A stretch of DNA of 64,000 nucleotides from Lineus longissimus. Its lineage: Eukaryota; Nemertea; Pilidiophora; Heteronemertea; Lineidae. Within the stretch, counting starts at the first letter, position 1; the number at the start of each line of letters is the position of its first letter. The stretch is from positions 3,725,501 to 3,789,500 of the forward strand of contig NC_088310.1 in assembly GCF_910592395.1 (NCBI RefSeq). The letters are read 5' to 3'. Below, piece by piece: positions 24,256 to 33,565 of this stretch. A program made the position numbers and the translations under genes. The notes under the pieces were generated by a model. It searched no databases. It saw only the letters and a program-made list of their open reading frames with translations, and was not told the DNA's origin.

Positions 24256-24622
24256 TATTTGTATGGCTGAGCATCAAAGTGATTAATTAACATACTTTCA
24301 TACAGGAAATACTGTTTCTGTCATAATTATCAGGTCAAATATTTAGTAGGAGCGCTATCAAATAACCGCTTGGGGAATAGTACATATAATGGAATATTGA
24401 TAATTATATTTCAAAATATAATGGATTTACAACATCTCTCAAGTTAATGACCATCGAATATCTAGAGCGTGACAGCAATATCGAGTTAGGGAAGAAGTTA
24501 AGTGGTCGATTCCTACTAATAAACTGATCCCAAACTCGTCTGAAGACTCTCTTTCAAATCATGACCTTGCAAAATAAGTCTGATCGATTTGACTGTTCAA
24601 CAGTTAAAGTTCTCTGCCATTA

Positions 24623-24837
24623 TCACTTCCTCTTACATTTGTGCAACATCTCTCGTAATTCTTGCTGATATATGTGCGACGGAATTCCACTATGGAAAGG
24701 ATGTTGCCGAAAATCCCGATGATGATTACAAACCCAAGGAAGTACTTGTTGGTGAAGCCAGCGAGCATGCTTACTATTTCCAATGCACGAGACAATTCAT
24801 CGATAGTTGTTCGTCCAGACTGAGAGACAAAGTTGTC
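24623..24837 (-). pseudogene. Type B GPCR with internal deletion (B5)
   Basis: Only the two ends remain. The C-terminal tail (from the stop at 24623 to about 24675) is joined directly to the TM1 region, beginning with the GAATTC variant also found in B0. TM2-TM7 are missing, which accounts for the 2432-bp unit length against about 3256. The ATG position is GAC (24835-24837). The deletion joins sequences sharing the short word TATGT/TGCG, compatible with end joining at microhomology. Confidence 0.9.
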
Positions 24838-25012
24838 CCCAGGGTTTTATTGTATTTTAATAGTAGATTTCGTTGATGGTGAAGTTCGTCTTGTTTAGCC
24901 AGCCACTTGAAAACATAACTTTCAACAAGAAGTTAAGTCAGTTGTAGATTCTATTGATCAATAATTTATTGTTGCCACAGCTCGATATCCAAAAACTAAA
25001 TCGTCTGAAGTC

Positions 25013-26068
25013 TCAGCCATTTCCCTTACAATTTTGCCACATCTCTTGCAATTCTTGCTTATATATGTTTAAGGTGCAGGCGTAGATAAAACAGTTAAAA
25101 CTATAATTCATCATTGAGAAAGATGTAGTAAAAAAACCCATTATTAGGAAAGTCTTTATCTCCTGTTCAGAACGCCCAGGCCATTCTTCTAGGATATAGT
25201 TGAAATAGGCGCAGTAACTCCACACAGACGAATACGGGACAGTACTAACTATGTAAAGGAGACATACTAGCAATAGACTCAATAAACTGTTATTATTTTG
25301 TACACTCTTTTTGATGGTTTTCGCTTGTCTCCGCGCTCTCCAAAGACCAACTATTATCAAAACACTTAATGTGAATATCGCAATACAAGGGAGAATGTGT
25401 GGAATTACATGGCCCATAATCTCAACCAGCAAAAATCTACTTAACCTCGATAACTCTGGTGCATAGTAGTAACATGCAAGATCCGTACCACCCCATTCAT
25501 ATATCGAGTAATAGACAAAAATCAAAACATTAGTTGAACACATTAAAAAAATCATCAGCAGAATCATCAATTGACGTCTCTGTTTTGAATATAATAAATG
25601 GACTTGCATAGGCAGCCAGACGCCGATACACCTTTCAAACGAAAATAATACAATGAGGTATGACGATATGCGTGAAGCGGTTCGAAATACGTATCCAGTA
25701 AACTTGCACAAAAACTGTGGGCCAAAAGAAAAATAATCATCAATGAAGAAGTACCCATTTGGAAGTTCTAGAACACCAGTGACGATCCAGGAGTAGAACC
25801 CGCTCAGGAGTGTCACGAGGTCCGCAACTGCCAAAGGGGTTAGATAAGTCACTGTTATCAAATCCTTTTGCTTGCAGCGAAGGAACACCACTATTGAAAG
25901 GATGTTGCCCAAAATCCCGACGATGATTACAAAACCAAGGATGTACTTGTTGGTGAAGCCAGCGAGCATGCTTACTATTTCCAAAGCAAGAGATAAATCT
26001 TCGAATGATATTTGTCCTGGCTGGGAAACAAGTGCCATTGTTTCAAGTACGAAGGTCTGTGGTGTCAT
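25013..26068 (-). CDS. Class A GPCR, array type A, copy 6 (351 aa)
   Basis: Intact twin of copy 4, sharing YYYAPELSRLS, EIMGH, WSYCAYFNY and the QNCKGNG tail. The visible differences are the N-terminus (ETMALVSQ), M168 in RRQLMILLM and NNNS for NDNS in the third cytoplasmic loop. Since copy 5 resembles copy 7 in the same way, copies 4-5 and 6-7 look like one two-unit duplication. Poly(A) signal at 24965-24970. Confidence 0.87.
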   Translation of the reverse strand: MTPQTFVLETMALVSQPGQISFEDLSLALEIVSMLAGFTNKYILGFVIIVGILGNILSIVVFLRCKQKDLITVTYLTPLAVADLVTLLSGFYSWIVTGVLELPNGYFFIDDYFSFGPQFLCKFTGYVFRTASRISSYLIVLFSFERCIGVWLPMQVHLLYSKQRRQLMILLMIFLMCSTNVLIFVYYSIYEWGGTDLACYYYAPELSRLSRFLLVEIMGHVIPHILPCIAIFTLSVLIIVGLWRARRQAKTIKKSVQNNNSLLSLLLVCLLYIVSTVPYSSVWSYCAYFNYILEEWPGRSEQEIKTFLIMGFFTTSFSMMNYSFNCFIYACTLNIYKQELQEMWQNCKGNG

Positions 26069-26212
26069 CAGGTTATGTGCAAAAAATTAATTCATGCAAC
26101 AATCGCAAGTCGGCTTTCATACTTAATAGAACCAGAGTCTTTCAAATAAATTGACCTGCAAGACTCTGGTAGAACGAAGAATCAATGCACTTTAAAAAAT
26201 CTTCTTGAACAT

Positions 26213-26680
26213 TTAGCTACTTCGTATAAAATGACTCGGTGGATTTGAACAGCGACAAAAACAATTCTGCTGGCTTGCCGGTAATTTCAGTTGGTTAGGA
26301 GCCAAAGTATCATCGAAAGTCGTTATCCTCACTGGCAAAGTTTTGTCAAATAGCAGAATCGCCGCTTCCCAAGTGTAGTATTGCTGCAGCTACCAACCAC
26401 GAGGGACAATGATCTTTTCGTATAGCTTGTCCATGAAACTGTTAGCAAACCATTTTCTATTGTTGCGTCACTTCTGAGATATGTTGCAGTAGTTTGGGCT
26501 GAAGCGTCCGATGCCACCAGCAAGCCGTACCTTGTGTTTTGTATCAATATCAAGATTACCGACTCCGTTCTATTCCCAACCCATTGATGTCTTTGTCGAC
26601 AATATCTTCAATAACATTAAAACTGCGTCCAAAAATACCACTTTCTTTTAGAATAATGATGGATAATATTGTTTTGCAAT
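26213..26680 (-). pseudogene. vWA-like domain relic, unit 6
   Basis: NTRYGLLVASDASAQ is kept; TIENG carries the frame break of units 1 and 2. One three-base repeat unit fewer is present in the GATGAT stretch near 26655 than in units 1-5. Confidence 0.42.
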
Positions 26681-27059
26681 GTTCTATTTGTATGGCGGAG
26701 CATCAAAGTGATTAATTAACATACTTTCATAAAGGAAGTACTGTTTCTGTCATAATTATCAGGTCGAAATATTTATATAGTAGGAGCGCGATCAAATACC
26801 CGCTTGGGGAATAGTACATATTATAATGGAATATTGATAATTATATCTCAAAATATAATGGATTTACAACATCTCTCAAGTTATTGACCATCGAATAACT
26901 AGAGCGTGACAGTAATATCGAGTTAGGAAAGAAGTTTAGTGGTCGATTCCTATTAATAAACTGATCCCACACTCGCCTGAAGACTCTCTTTCAAATCATG
27001 ACCTTGCAGAATAAGTCTGATCGATTTGACTGTTCAACAGTTAAAGTTCTCTGGCATCA

Positions 27060-28084
27060 TCACTTCCTCTTACATTTGTGCAACATCTCTCGTAATTCTT
27101 GCTGATATATGTTTAACGTACAGGCGTAGATTAGAAAATTGAAACTATAATTCATCATCGCGAAAGACTCAGCAAAGAAACCCATCATTAGGAAAGTCTT
27201 TATCTCCTGTTCAGAACGCCCAGGCCATTCTTCTAGGATATAGTTGAAATAGTTACAGTAACTCCACACGGATGAATACGGGACAGTACTCCCGATATAA
27301 AGAAGACAAACTAGTAACAGGCTCATCAAACTGCTGTCCTTTTGCACGACACTCTTTTTGATGGTCTTTGTTTGTCTCAGCGCTCTCCAAAGACCAATAA
27401 TAATAAGAGCACTTAATATGAATATCGCTGTACAAGGGAGAATGTGAGGAATTACATGGTCCATAACCTCAACTAGGAAAAATCTACATAACCTCGAGAA
27501 TTCTGGCACATGGTAATAACATGCAAGATCCGTACCACCCCATTCATATATCGAGTGATTGACAAAAATCAAAACATAAGTGGAACCCATCAAAAAAATC
27601 ATCAGCAGAATCAGCGATTGACGTCTCTGTTTAGAATATAATAAATGGACTTGCAAAGGCAGCCAGACGCCGAAACACCTTACAAACGAAAATAGTACAA
27701 TGAGGGAAGACGATGTGCGTGAAGCTGTTCGAAATGCGTATCCTGTAAGCTTGCACAAAATTTCGGGCCGATGGAGAGGTGGTCTTCAATAAAGAAGTAC
27801 CCATTGGAACGTTCCAAGACACCTGTCACAATCCAGGAGTAAAAACCACACAGGAGTGTCACGAGGTCCGCAACTGCCAGTGGAGTTAGGTACGTCACTG
27901 TTATCAAATCCTTTTGCTTGCAGCGAAGGAACACCACTATGGAAAGGATGTTGCCGAAAATCCCGATGATGATTACAAACCCAAGGAAGTACTTGTTGGT
28001 GAAGCCAGCGAGCATGCTTACTATTTCCAATGCACGAGACAATTCATCGATAATTGTTCGTCCAGACTGAGAGACAAATTTGTC
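27060..28084 (-). pseudogene. Type B GPCR pseudogene, copy 6 (B6)
   Basis: Lightly damaged, like B3. A 232-codon open stretch (27060-27758) covers TM3 to the C-terminus, and the N-terminal 120 codons are open in another frame. The shared single-base deletion near 27764 separates them and the ATG is GAC (28082-28084). Missense changes hit conserved residues: the ERC motif region reads FVRCFGVWLPLQV and TM4 has MGSTYV. Confidence 0.88.
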
Positions 28085-28259
28085 CCCAGGGTTTTATTGT
28101 ATTTCAATAGTAGATTTCGTTGATGGTGAAGTTCGTCTTGTTTAGCCAGCCACTTGAAAACATAAATTTCAACAAGAAGTTAAGTCAGTTGTAGATTCTG
28201 TTGATCAATAATTTATTGTAGCCACAGCTCGATATCCAAAAATTAAATCGTCTGAAGTC

Positions 28260-29315
28260 TCAGTCATTTCCCTTACAATTTCGCCACATCTTTTGCAATT
28301 CTTGCTTATATATGTTTAAGGTGCAGGCGTAGATGAAACAGTTAAAACTATAATTCATCATTGAAAAAGATGTAGTAAAGAGACCCATCATTAGGAAGGT
28401 CTTTATCTCCTGTTTAGAACGCCCAGGCCATTCTTCTAAGATATAGTTGAAATAGATTGTGTAATTCCACACAGACGAATACGGGACAGTACTAACTATG
28501 TAAAGGAGACATACTAGCAATAGACTCAATAAACTGTTATCATTTCGTACACTCTTTTTGATGGTTTTCGCTTGTCTCCGCGCTCTCCAAAGACCAACTA
28601 TTATCGCAACACTTAATGTGAATATCGCAATACAAGGGAGAATGTGTGGAATTACATGGTCCATCATCTCAACCAGCAAAAATCTACTTAACCTCGAGAA
28701 TTCTGGCACATGGTAATAACATGTGAGATCCGTTCCACCCCATTCATATATCGAGTGATAGACAAGAATCAAAACATTAGTTGAACACATTAAAAAAATC
28801 ATCAGCAGAATCAGCAATTGACGTCTCTGTTTTGAATATAATAAATGGACTTGCATAGGCAGCCAGACGCCGATACACCTTTCAAACGAAAATAGTACAA
28901 TGAGGTATGAAGATATGCGTGAAGCTGTTCGAAATACGTATTCAGTAAACTTGCACAAAATCTGTGGGCCCAAAGAAAAATAATCATCAATGAAGAAGTA
29001 CCCATTTGTAAGTTCTAGAACACCATTGACGATCCAGGAGTAGAACCCGCTCAGGAGTGTCACGAGGTCCGCAACTGCCAAAGGGGTTAGATAAGTCACT
29101 GTTATCAAATCCTTTTGCTTGCAGCGAAGGAACACCACTATTGAAAGGATGTTGCCCAAAATCCCGACGATGATTACAAAACCAAGGATGTACTTGTTGG
29201 TGAAGCCAGCGAGCATGCTTACTATTTCCAAAGCAAGAGATAAATCTTCGAATGATATTTGTCCTGGCTGGGAAACAAGTGCCATTGTTTCAAGTACGAA
29301 GGTCTGTGGTGTCAT
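28260..29315 (-). CDS. Class A GPCR, array type A, copy 7 (351 aa)
   Basis: Intact twin of copy 5. Private changes are P103T (LELTNGYFF, ECL1), A198T next to the disulphide cysteine in ECL2 (DLTCYYH), L237A in TM5 and E301K in ECL3 (GRSKQEI). The sequon N284-Y-T is kept. Three of four private changes are on or beside extracellular loops. Poly(A) signal at 28212-28217; upstream dyad at 29378-29417. Confidence 0.87.
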   Translation of the reverse strand: MTPQTFVLETMALVSQPGQISFEDLSLALEIVSMLAGFTNKYILGFVIIVGILGNILSIVVFLRCKQKDLITVTYLTPLAVADLVTLLSGFYSWIVNGVLELTNGYFFIDDYFSLGPQILCKFTEYVFRTASRISSYLIVLFSFERCIGVWLPMQVHLLYSKQRRQLLILLMIFLMCSTNVLILVYHSIYEWGGTDLTCYYHVPEFSRLSRFLLVEMMDHVIPHILPCIAIFTLSVAIIVGLWRARRQAKTIKKSVRNDNSLLSLLLVCLLYIVSTVPYSSVWNYTIYFNYILEEWPGRSKQEIKTFLMMGLFTTSFSMMNYSFNCFIYACTLNIYKQELQKMWRNCKGND

Positions 29316-29459
29316 CAGGTTATGTGGAAAAAATTAATTCATGTAACAATTGCAAGTCGGCTTTCATACTTGATTGAACCAGAGTCTTTCAAATAAATTG
29401 ATTTGCAAGACTCTGGTAGAACGAAGAATCAATGCACTTTAAAAAATCTTCTTGAACAT

Positions 29460-29928
29460 TTAGCTACTTCGTATAAAATGACTAGGTGGATTTGAACAGC
29501 GACAAAAACAATTCTGCTGGCTTGCCCGTAATTTCAGTTGGTTAGGAGCCAAAGTATCATCGAAAGACGCTATACTCACTGGCAGAGTTTTGTCAAATAG
29601 CAGAATCGCCGCTTCCCAAGTGTAGTATTGCTGCAGCGACCAACCACGAGGGATAATGCTCTTTTCGTATAACTTGTCCATGAAACTGTTAGCACACCAT
29701 TTTCTATTGTTGCGTCACTTCTGAGATATGTTGCAGTAGTTTGGGCTGAAGCGTCCGATGCCACCAGCACGCCGTGCCTTGTGTTTTGTATCAATATCAA
29801 GATTACCGACTCAGTTCTATTCTCAACCCATTGATGTCTTTGTCGACAATATCTTTAATAAGATCTAAACTGCGTCCAAAAATATCACTTTCTTTTAGAA
29901 TAATGATGGATAATATTGTTTTGCAATG
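29460..29928 (-). pseudogene. vWA-like domain relic, unit 7
   Basis: As in unit 1 with NTRHGVLVASDASAQ and a frame break at TIENG. PRGWSLQQYYTWEAAILLF is unchanged in the downstream frame. Confidence 0.43.
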
Positions 29929-30322
29929 AGCTATTTGTATGACTGAGCATCAAAGTGATTAATTAACATACTTTCATGCAGGAAATACTGTTTCTGTCAA
30001 AATTATCAGGTCGAAATATTTAGTAGGAGCGCTATCAAATAACCGCTTGGGGAATAGTACATATAATGGAATATTGATAATTATATCTCAAAATATGATG
30101 GATTTACAACATCTCTCAAGTTATTGACCATCGAATAACTAGAGCGTGACAGCAATATCGAGTTAGGGAAGAAGTTTAGTGGTCGATTCCTACGGATAGA
30201 CTAGTACTAAACTGATCCCACACTCGTCTGAAGACTCTCTTTCAAATCATGACCTTGCAGAATAAGTCTGATCGATTTGACTGTTCAACAGTTAAAGTTC
30301 TCTGCCATCATCACTTCCTCTT

Positions 30323-31340
30323 TCATTTCTGCAACATCTCTCGTAATTCTTGCTGATATATGTTTAACATACAGGCGAAGATGAGAAAATTGAAACTATA
30401 ATTCATCATCGCGAAAGACTCAGCAAAGAAACCCATCATTAGGAAAGTCTTTATCTCCTGTTCAGAACGCCCAGGCCATTCTTCTAGGATATAGTTGAAA
30501 TAGTTACAGTAACTCCACACGGATGAATACGGGACAGTACTCCCGATATAAAGAAGACAAACCAGTAACAGGCTCATCAAACTACTGTCCTTTTGCACGA
30601 CACTCTTTTTGGTGGTCTTTGTTTGTCTCCGCGCTCTCCAAAGACAGACCAATAATAATAAGAGCACTTGATATGAATATCGCTGTACAAGGGAGAATGT
30701 GAGGAATTACATGGTCCATAGCCTGAACTAGGAAAAATCTACTTAACCTCGAGAATTCTGGCACATGGTAATAACATGCAAGATCCATAGCACCCCATTC
30801 ATCTATCGAGTGATAGACAAAAATCAAAACATTAGTGGAACACATTAAAAAATTCATCAGCAGAATCAGCGATTGACGTCGCTGTCATGAATATAATAAA
30901 TGGACTTGCATAGGCAGCCAGACGCCGATACACCTTTCAAACGAAAATAGTACAATGAGGTATGACGATGTGCGTGAAGCTGTTCGAAATACGTATCCTG
31001 TAAGCTTGCACAAAATTTCGGGCCGATGGAGAGGTGGTCTTCAATAAAGAAGTACCCATTGGAACGTTCCAAGACACCTGTCACAATCCAGGAGTAAAAA
31101 ACCACACAGGAGTGTCACGAGGTCCGCAACTGCCAGTGGAGTTAGGTACGTCACTGTTATCAAATCCTTTTGCTTGCAGCGAAGGAACACCACTATGGAA
31201 AGGATGTTGCCGAAAATCCCAATGATGATTACAAACCCAAAGATGTACTTGTTGGTGAAGCCAGCGAGCATGCTTACTATTTCCAATGCAAGAGACAATT
31301 CAACGATAGTTGTTCGTAAAGACTGAGAGACAAAGTTGTT
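30323..31340 (-). pseudogene. Type B GPCR pseudogene, copy 7 (B7)
   Basis: It carries the TGA after HLLYS (near 30889) shared with B1/B2 and the single-base deletion near 31018 shared with B3/B4/B6. There are also frameshifts after TM2 and in the third cytoplasmic loop. The tail stops early (TGA at 30323-30325 in place of a TGT cysteine codon), four codons short of B8. The initiator position is AAC. CAA before TM6 is intact. Confidence 0.88.
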
Positions 31341-31514
31341 CCCAGGGTTTATTGTATTTTAATAGTAGATTTCGTTGATGGTGAAGTTCGTCTTGTTTAG
31401 CCAGCCACTTGAAAACATAAATTTCAACAAGAAGTTAAGTCAGTTGTAGATCCTATTGATCAATAATTTATTGTAGCCACAGCTCGATATCCAAAAACTA
31501 AATCGTCTGAAGTC

Positions 31515-32570
31515 TCAGTCATTTCCCTTACAATTTTGCCACATCTTTTGCAATTCTTGCTTATATATGTTTAAGGTGCAGGCGTAGATGAAACAGTTAA
31601 AACTATAATTCATCATTGAAAAAGATGTAGTAAAGAGACCCATCATTAGGAAGGTCTTTATCTCCTGTTCAGAACGCCCAGGCCATTCTTCTAAGATATA
31701 GTTGAAATAGTTACAGTAATTCCACACAGCCGAATACGGGACAGTACTAACTATGTAAAGGAGACACACTAGCAATAGACTCAATAAACTGTTATCATTT
31801 CGTACACTCTTTTTGATGGTTTTCGCTTGTCTCCGCGCTCTCCAAAGACCAACTATTATCAAAACACTTAATGCAAATATCGCAATACAAGGGAGAATGT
31901 GTGGAATTACATGGTCCATAATCTCAACCAGCAAAAATCTACTAAACCTCGAGAATTCTGGCACATGGTAATAACATGCAAGATCCGTACCACCCCATTC
32001 ATATATCGAGTGATAGACAAAAATAAAAACATTAGTTGAACACATTAAAAACATCATCAGCAGAATCAGCAATTGACGTCTCTGTTTTGAATATAATAAA
32101 TGGACTTGCATAGGCAGCCAGACGCCGATGCACCTTTCAAATGAAAAAAGTACAATGAGGTATGACGATGTGCGTGAAGCTGTTCGAAATACGTATTCAG
32201 TAAACTTGCACAAAATCTGTGGGCCCAAAGAAAAATAATCATCAATGAAGAAGTACCCACTTGAACGTTCTAGAACACCAGTGACGATCCAGGAGTAGAA
32301 CCCGCTCAGGAGTGTCACGAGGTCCGCAACTGCCAAAGGGGTTAGATAAGTCACTGTTATCAAATCCTTTTGCTTGCAGCGAAGGAACACCACTATTGAA
32401 AGGATGTTGCCCAAAATCCCGACGATGATTACAAAACCAAGGATGTACTTGTTGGTGAAGCCAGCAAGCATGCTTACTATTTCCAAAGCAAGAGATAAAT
32501 CTTCGAATGATATTTGTCCTGGCTGGGTAACAAGTGCCATTGTTTTAAGTACGAAGGTCTGTGGTGTCAT
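31515..32570 (-). CDS. Class A GPCR, array type A, copy 8 (351 aa)
   Basis: Intact; first type A copy in transcription order and next to the only intact type B gene. It is a mosaic. ECL1 reads LERSSGYFF, like type B (ERSNGYFF) rather than the ELPNGYFF of other type A copies, and TM3 has RTASRTSSYL, again the type B form. ECL3 has WNYCNYFNY. The type-B-like patch from about residue 101 to 136 suggests gene conversion from a neighbouring B copy. Private changes are F210 (SRFSRF) and M172. Poly(A) signal at 31467-31472. Confidence 0.87.
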   Translation of the reverse strand: MTPQTFVLKTMALVTQPGQISFEDLSLALEIVSMLAGFTNKYILGFVIIVGILGNILSIVVFLRCKQKDLITVTYLTPLAVADLVTLLSGFYSWIVTGVLERSSGYFFIDDYFSLGPQILCKFTEYVFRTASRTSSYLIVLFSFERCIGVWLPMQVHLLYSKQRRQLLILLMMFLMCSTNVFIFVYHSIYEWGGTDLACYYHVPEFSRFSRFLLVEIMDHVIPHILPCIAIFALSVLIIVGLWRARRQAKTIKKSVRNDNSLLSLLLVCLLYIVSTVPYSAVWNYCNYFNYILEEWPGRSEQEIKTFLMMGLFTTSFSMMNYSFNCFIYACTLNIYKQELQKMWQNCKGND

Positions 32571-32714
32571 CAGGTTATGTGGAAAAAATTAATTCATGTA
32601 ACGATCGCAAGTCGGCTTTCATACTTAATAGAACCAGAGTCTTTCAAATTAACTGATTTGCAAGACTCTGGTAGAAGGAAGAATCAATGCACTTTAAAAA
32701 ATCTTCTTGAACAT

Positions 32715-33183
32715 TTAGCTACTTCGTATAAAATGACTATGTGGATTTGAACAGCGACAAAAACAATTCTGCTGGCTTGCCCGTAATTTCAGTTGGTTAG
32801 GAGCCAAAGTATCATCGAAAGACGTTATCCTCACTGGCAAAGTTTTGTCAAATAGCAGAATCGCCGCTTCCCAAGTGTAGTATTGCTGCAGCGACCAACC
32901 ACGAGGGATAATGATCTTTTCGTATAACTTGTCCTTGAAACTGTTAGCACACCATTTTCTATTGTTGCGTCACTTCTGAGATATGTTGCAGTAGGTTGGG
33001 CTGAAGCGTCCGATGCCACCAGCACGCCGTACCTTGTGTTTTGTATCAATATCAAGATTACCGACTCCGTTCTATTCTCAACCCATTGATGTCTTTGTCG
33101 ACAATATCTTCAATAACATCTAAACTGCGTCCAAAAATATCACTTTCTTTTAGAATAATGATGGATAATATTGTTTTGCAATG
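32715..33183 (-). pseudogene. vWA-like domain relic, unit 8
   Basis: Same relic; NTRYGVLVASDASAQPTATYL, then TIENG and a frame break. It sits between the intact B8 and A8. Confidence 0.43.
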
Positions 33184-33565
33184 AGCTATTTGTATGGCTG
33201 AGCATCAAAGTGATGAATTAACATACTTTCATACAGGAAATACTGTTTCTGTTATAATTATCAGGTCGAAATATTTAGTAGGAGAGCGATCAAATAACCA
33301 CTTGGGGAATAGTACATATAATGGAATATTGATAATTATATCTCAAAATATAATGGATTTACAACATCTCTCAAGTTAATGACCATCGAATAACTAGAGC
33401 GTGACAGCAATATCGAGATAGGGAAGAAGTTTAGTGGTCGATTCCTACGGATAGACTAATAATAAACTGATCCCACACTCGTCTGAAGACTCTCTTTCAA
33501 ATCATGGCCTTGCAGAATAAGTCTGATCGATTTGACTGTTCAACAGTTAAAGTTCTCTGCCATCA

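Noticed and set aside
31299-31514. Type A and downstream type B as a bicistronic transcript
   Set aside because: The A-to-B gap is only about 0.2 kb, but each type A gene is followed within about 45 bases by AATAAA and the B copies lack a start codon.
10089-32592. Repeated 60-90-codon open frames antisense to, or out of frame with, the type A receptors (for example those beginning MQRRNTTIERM on the plus strand)
   Set aside because: They recur only because the receptor gene beneath them is repeated. Their codon positions follow the receptor frame, and none has independent motifs.
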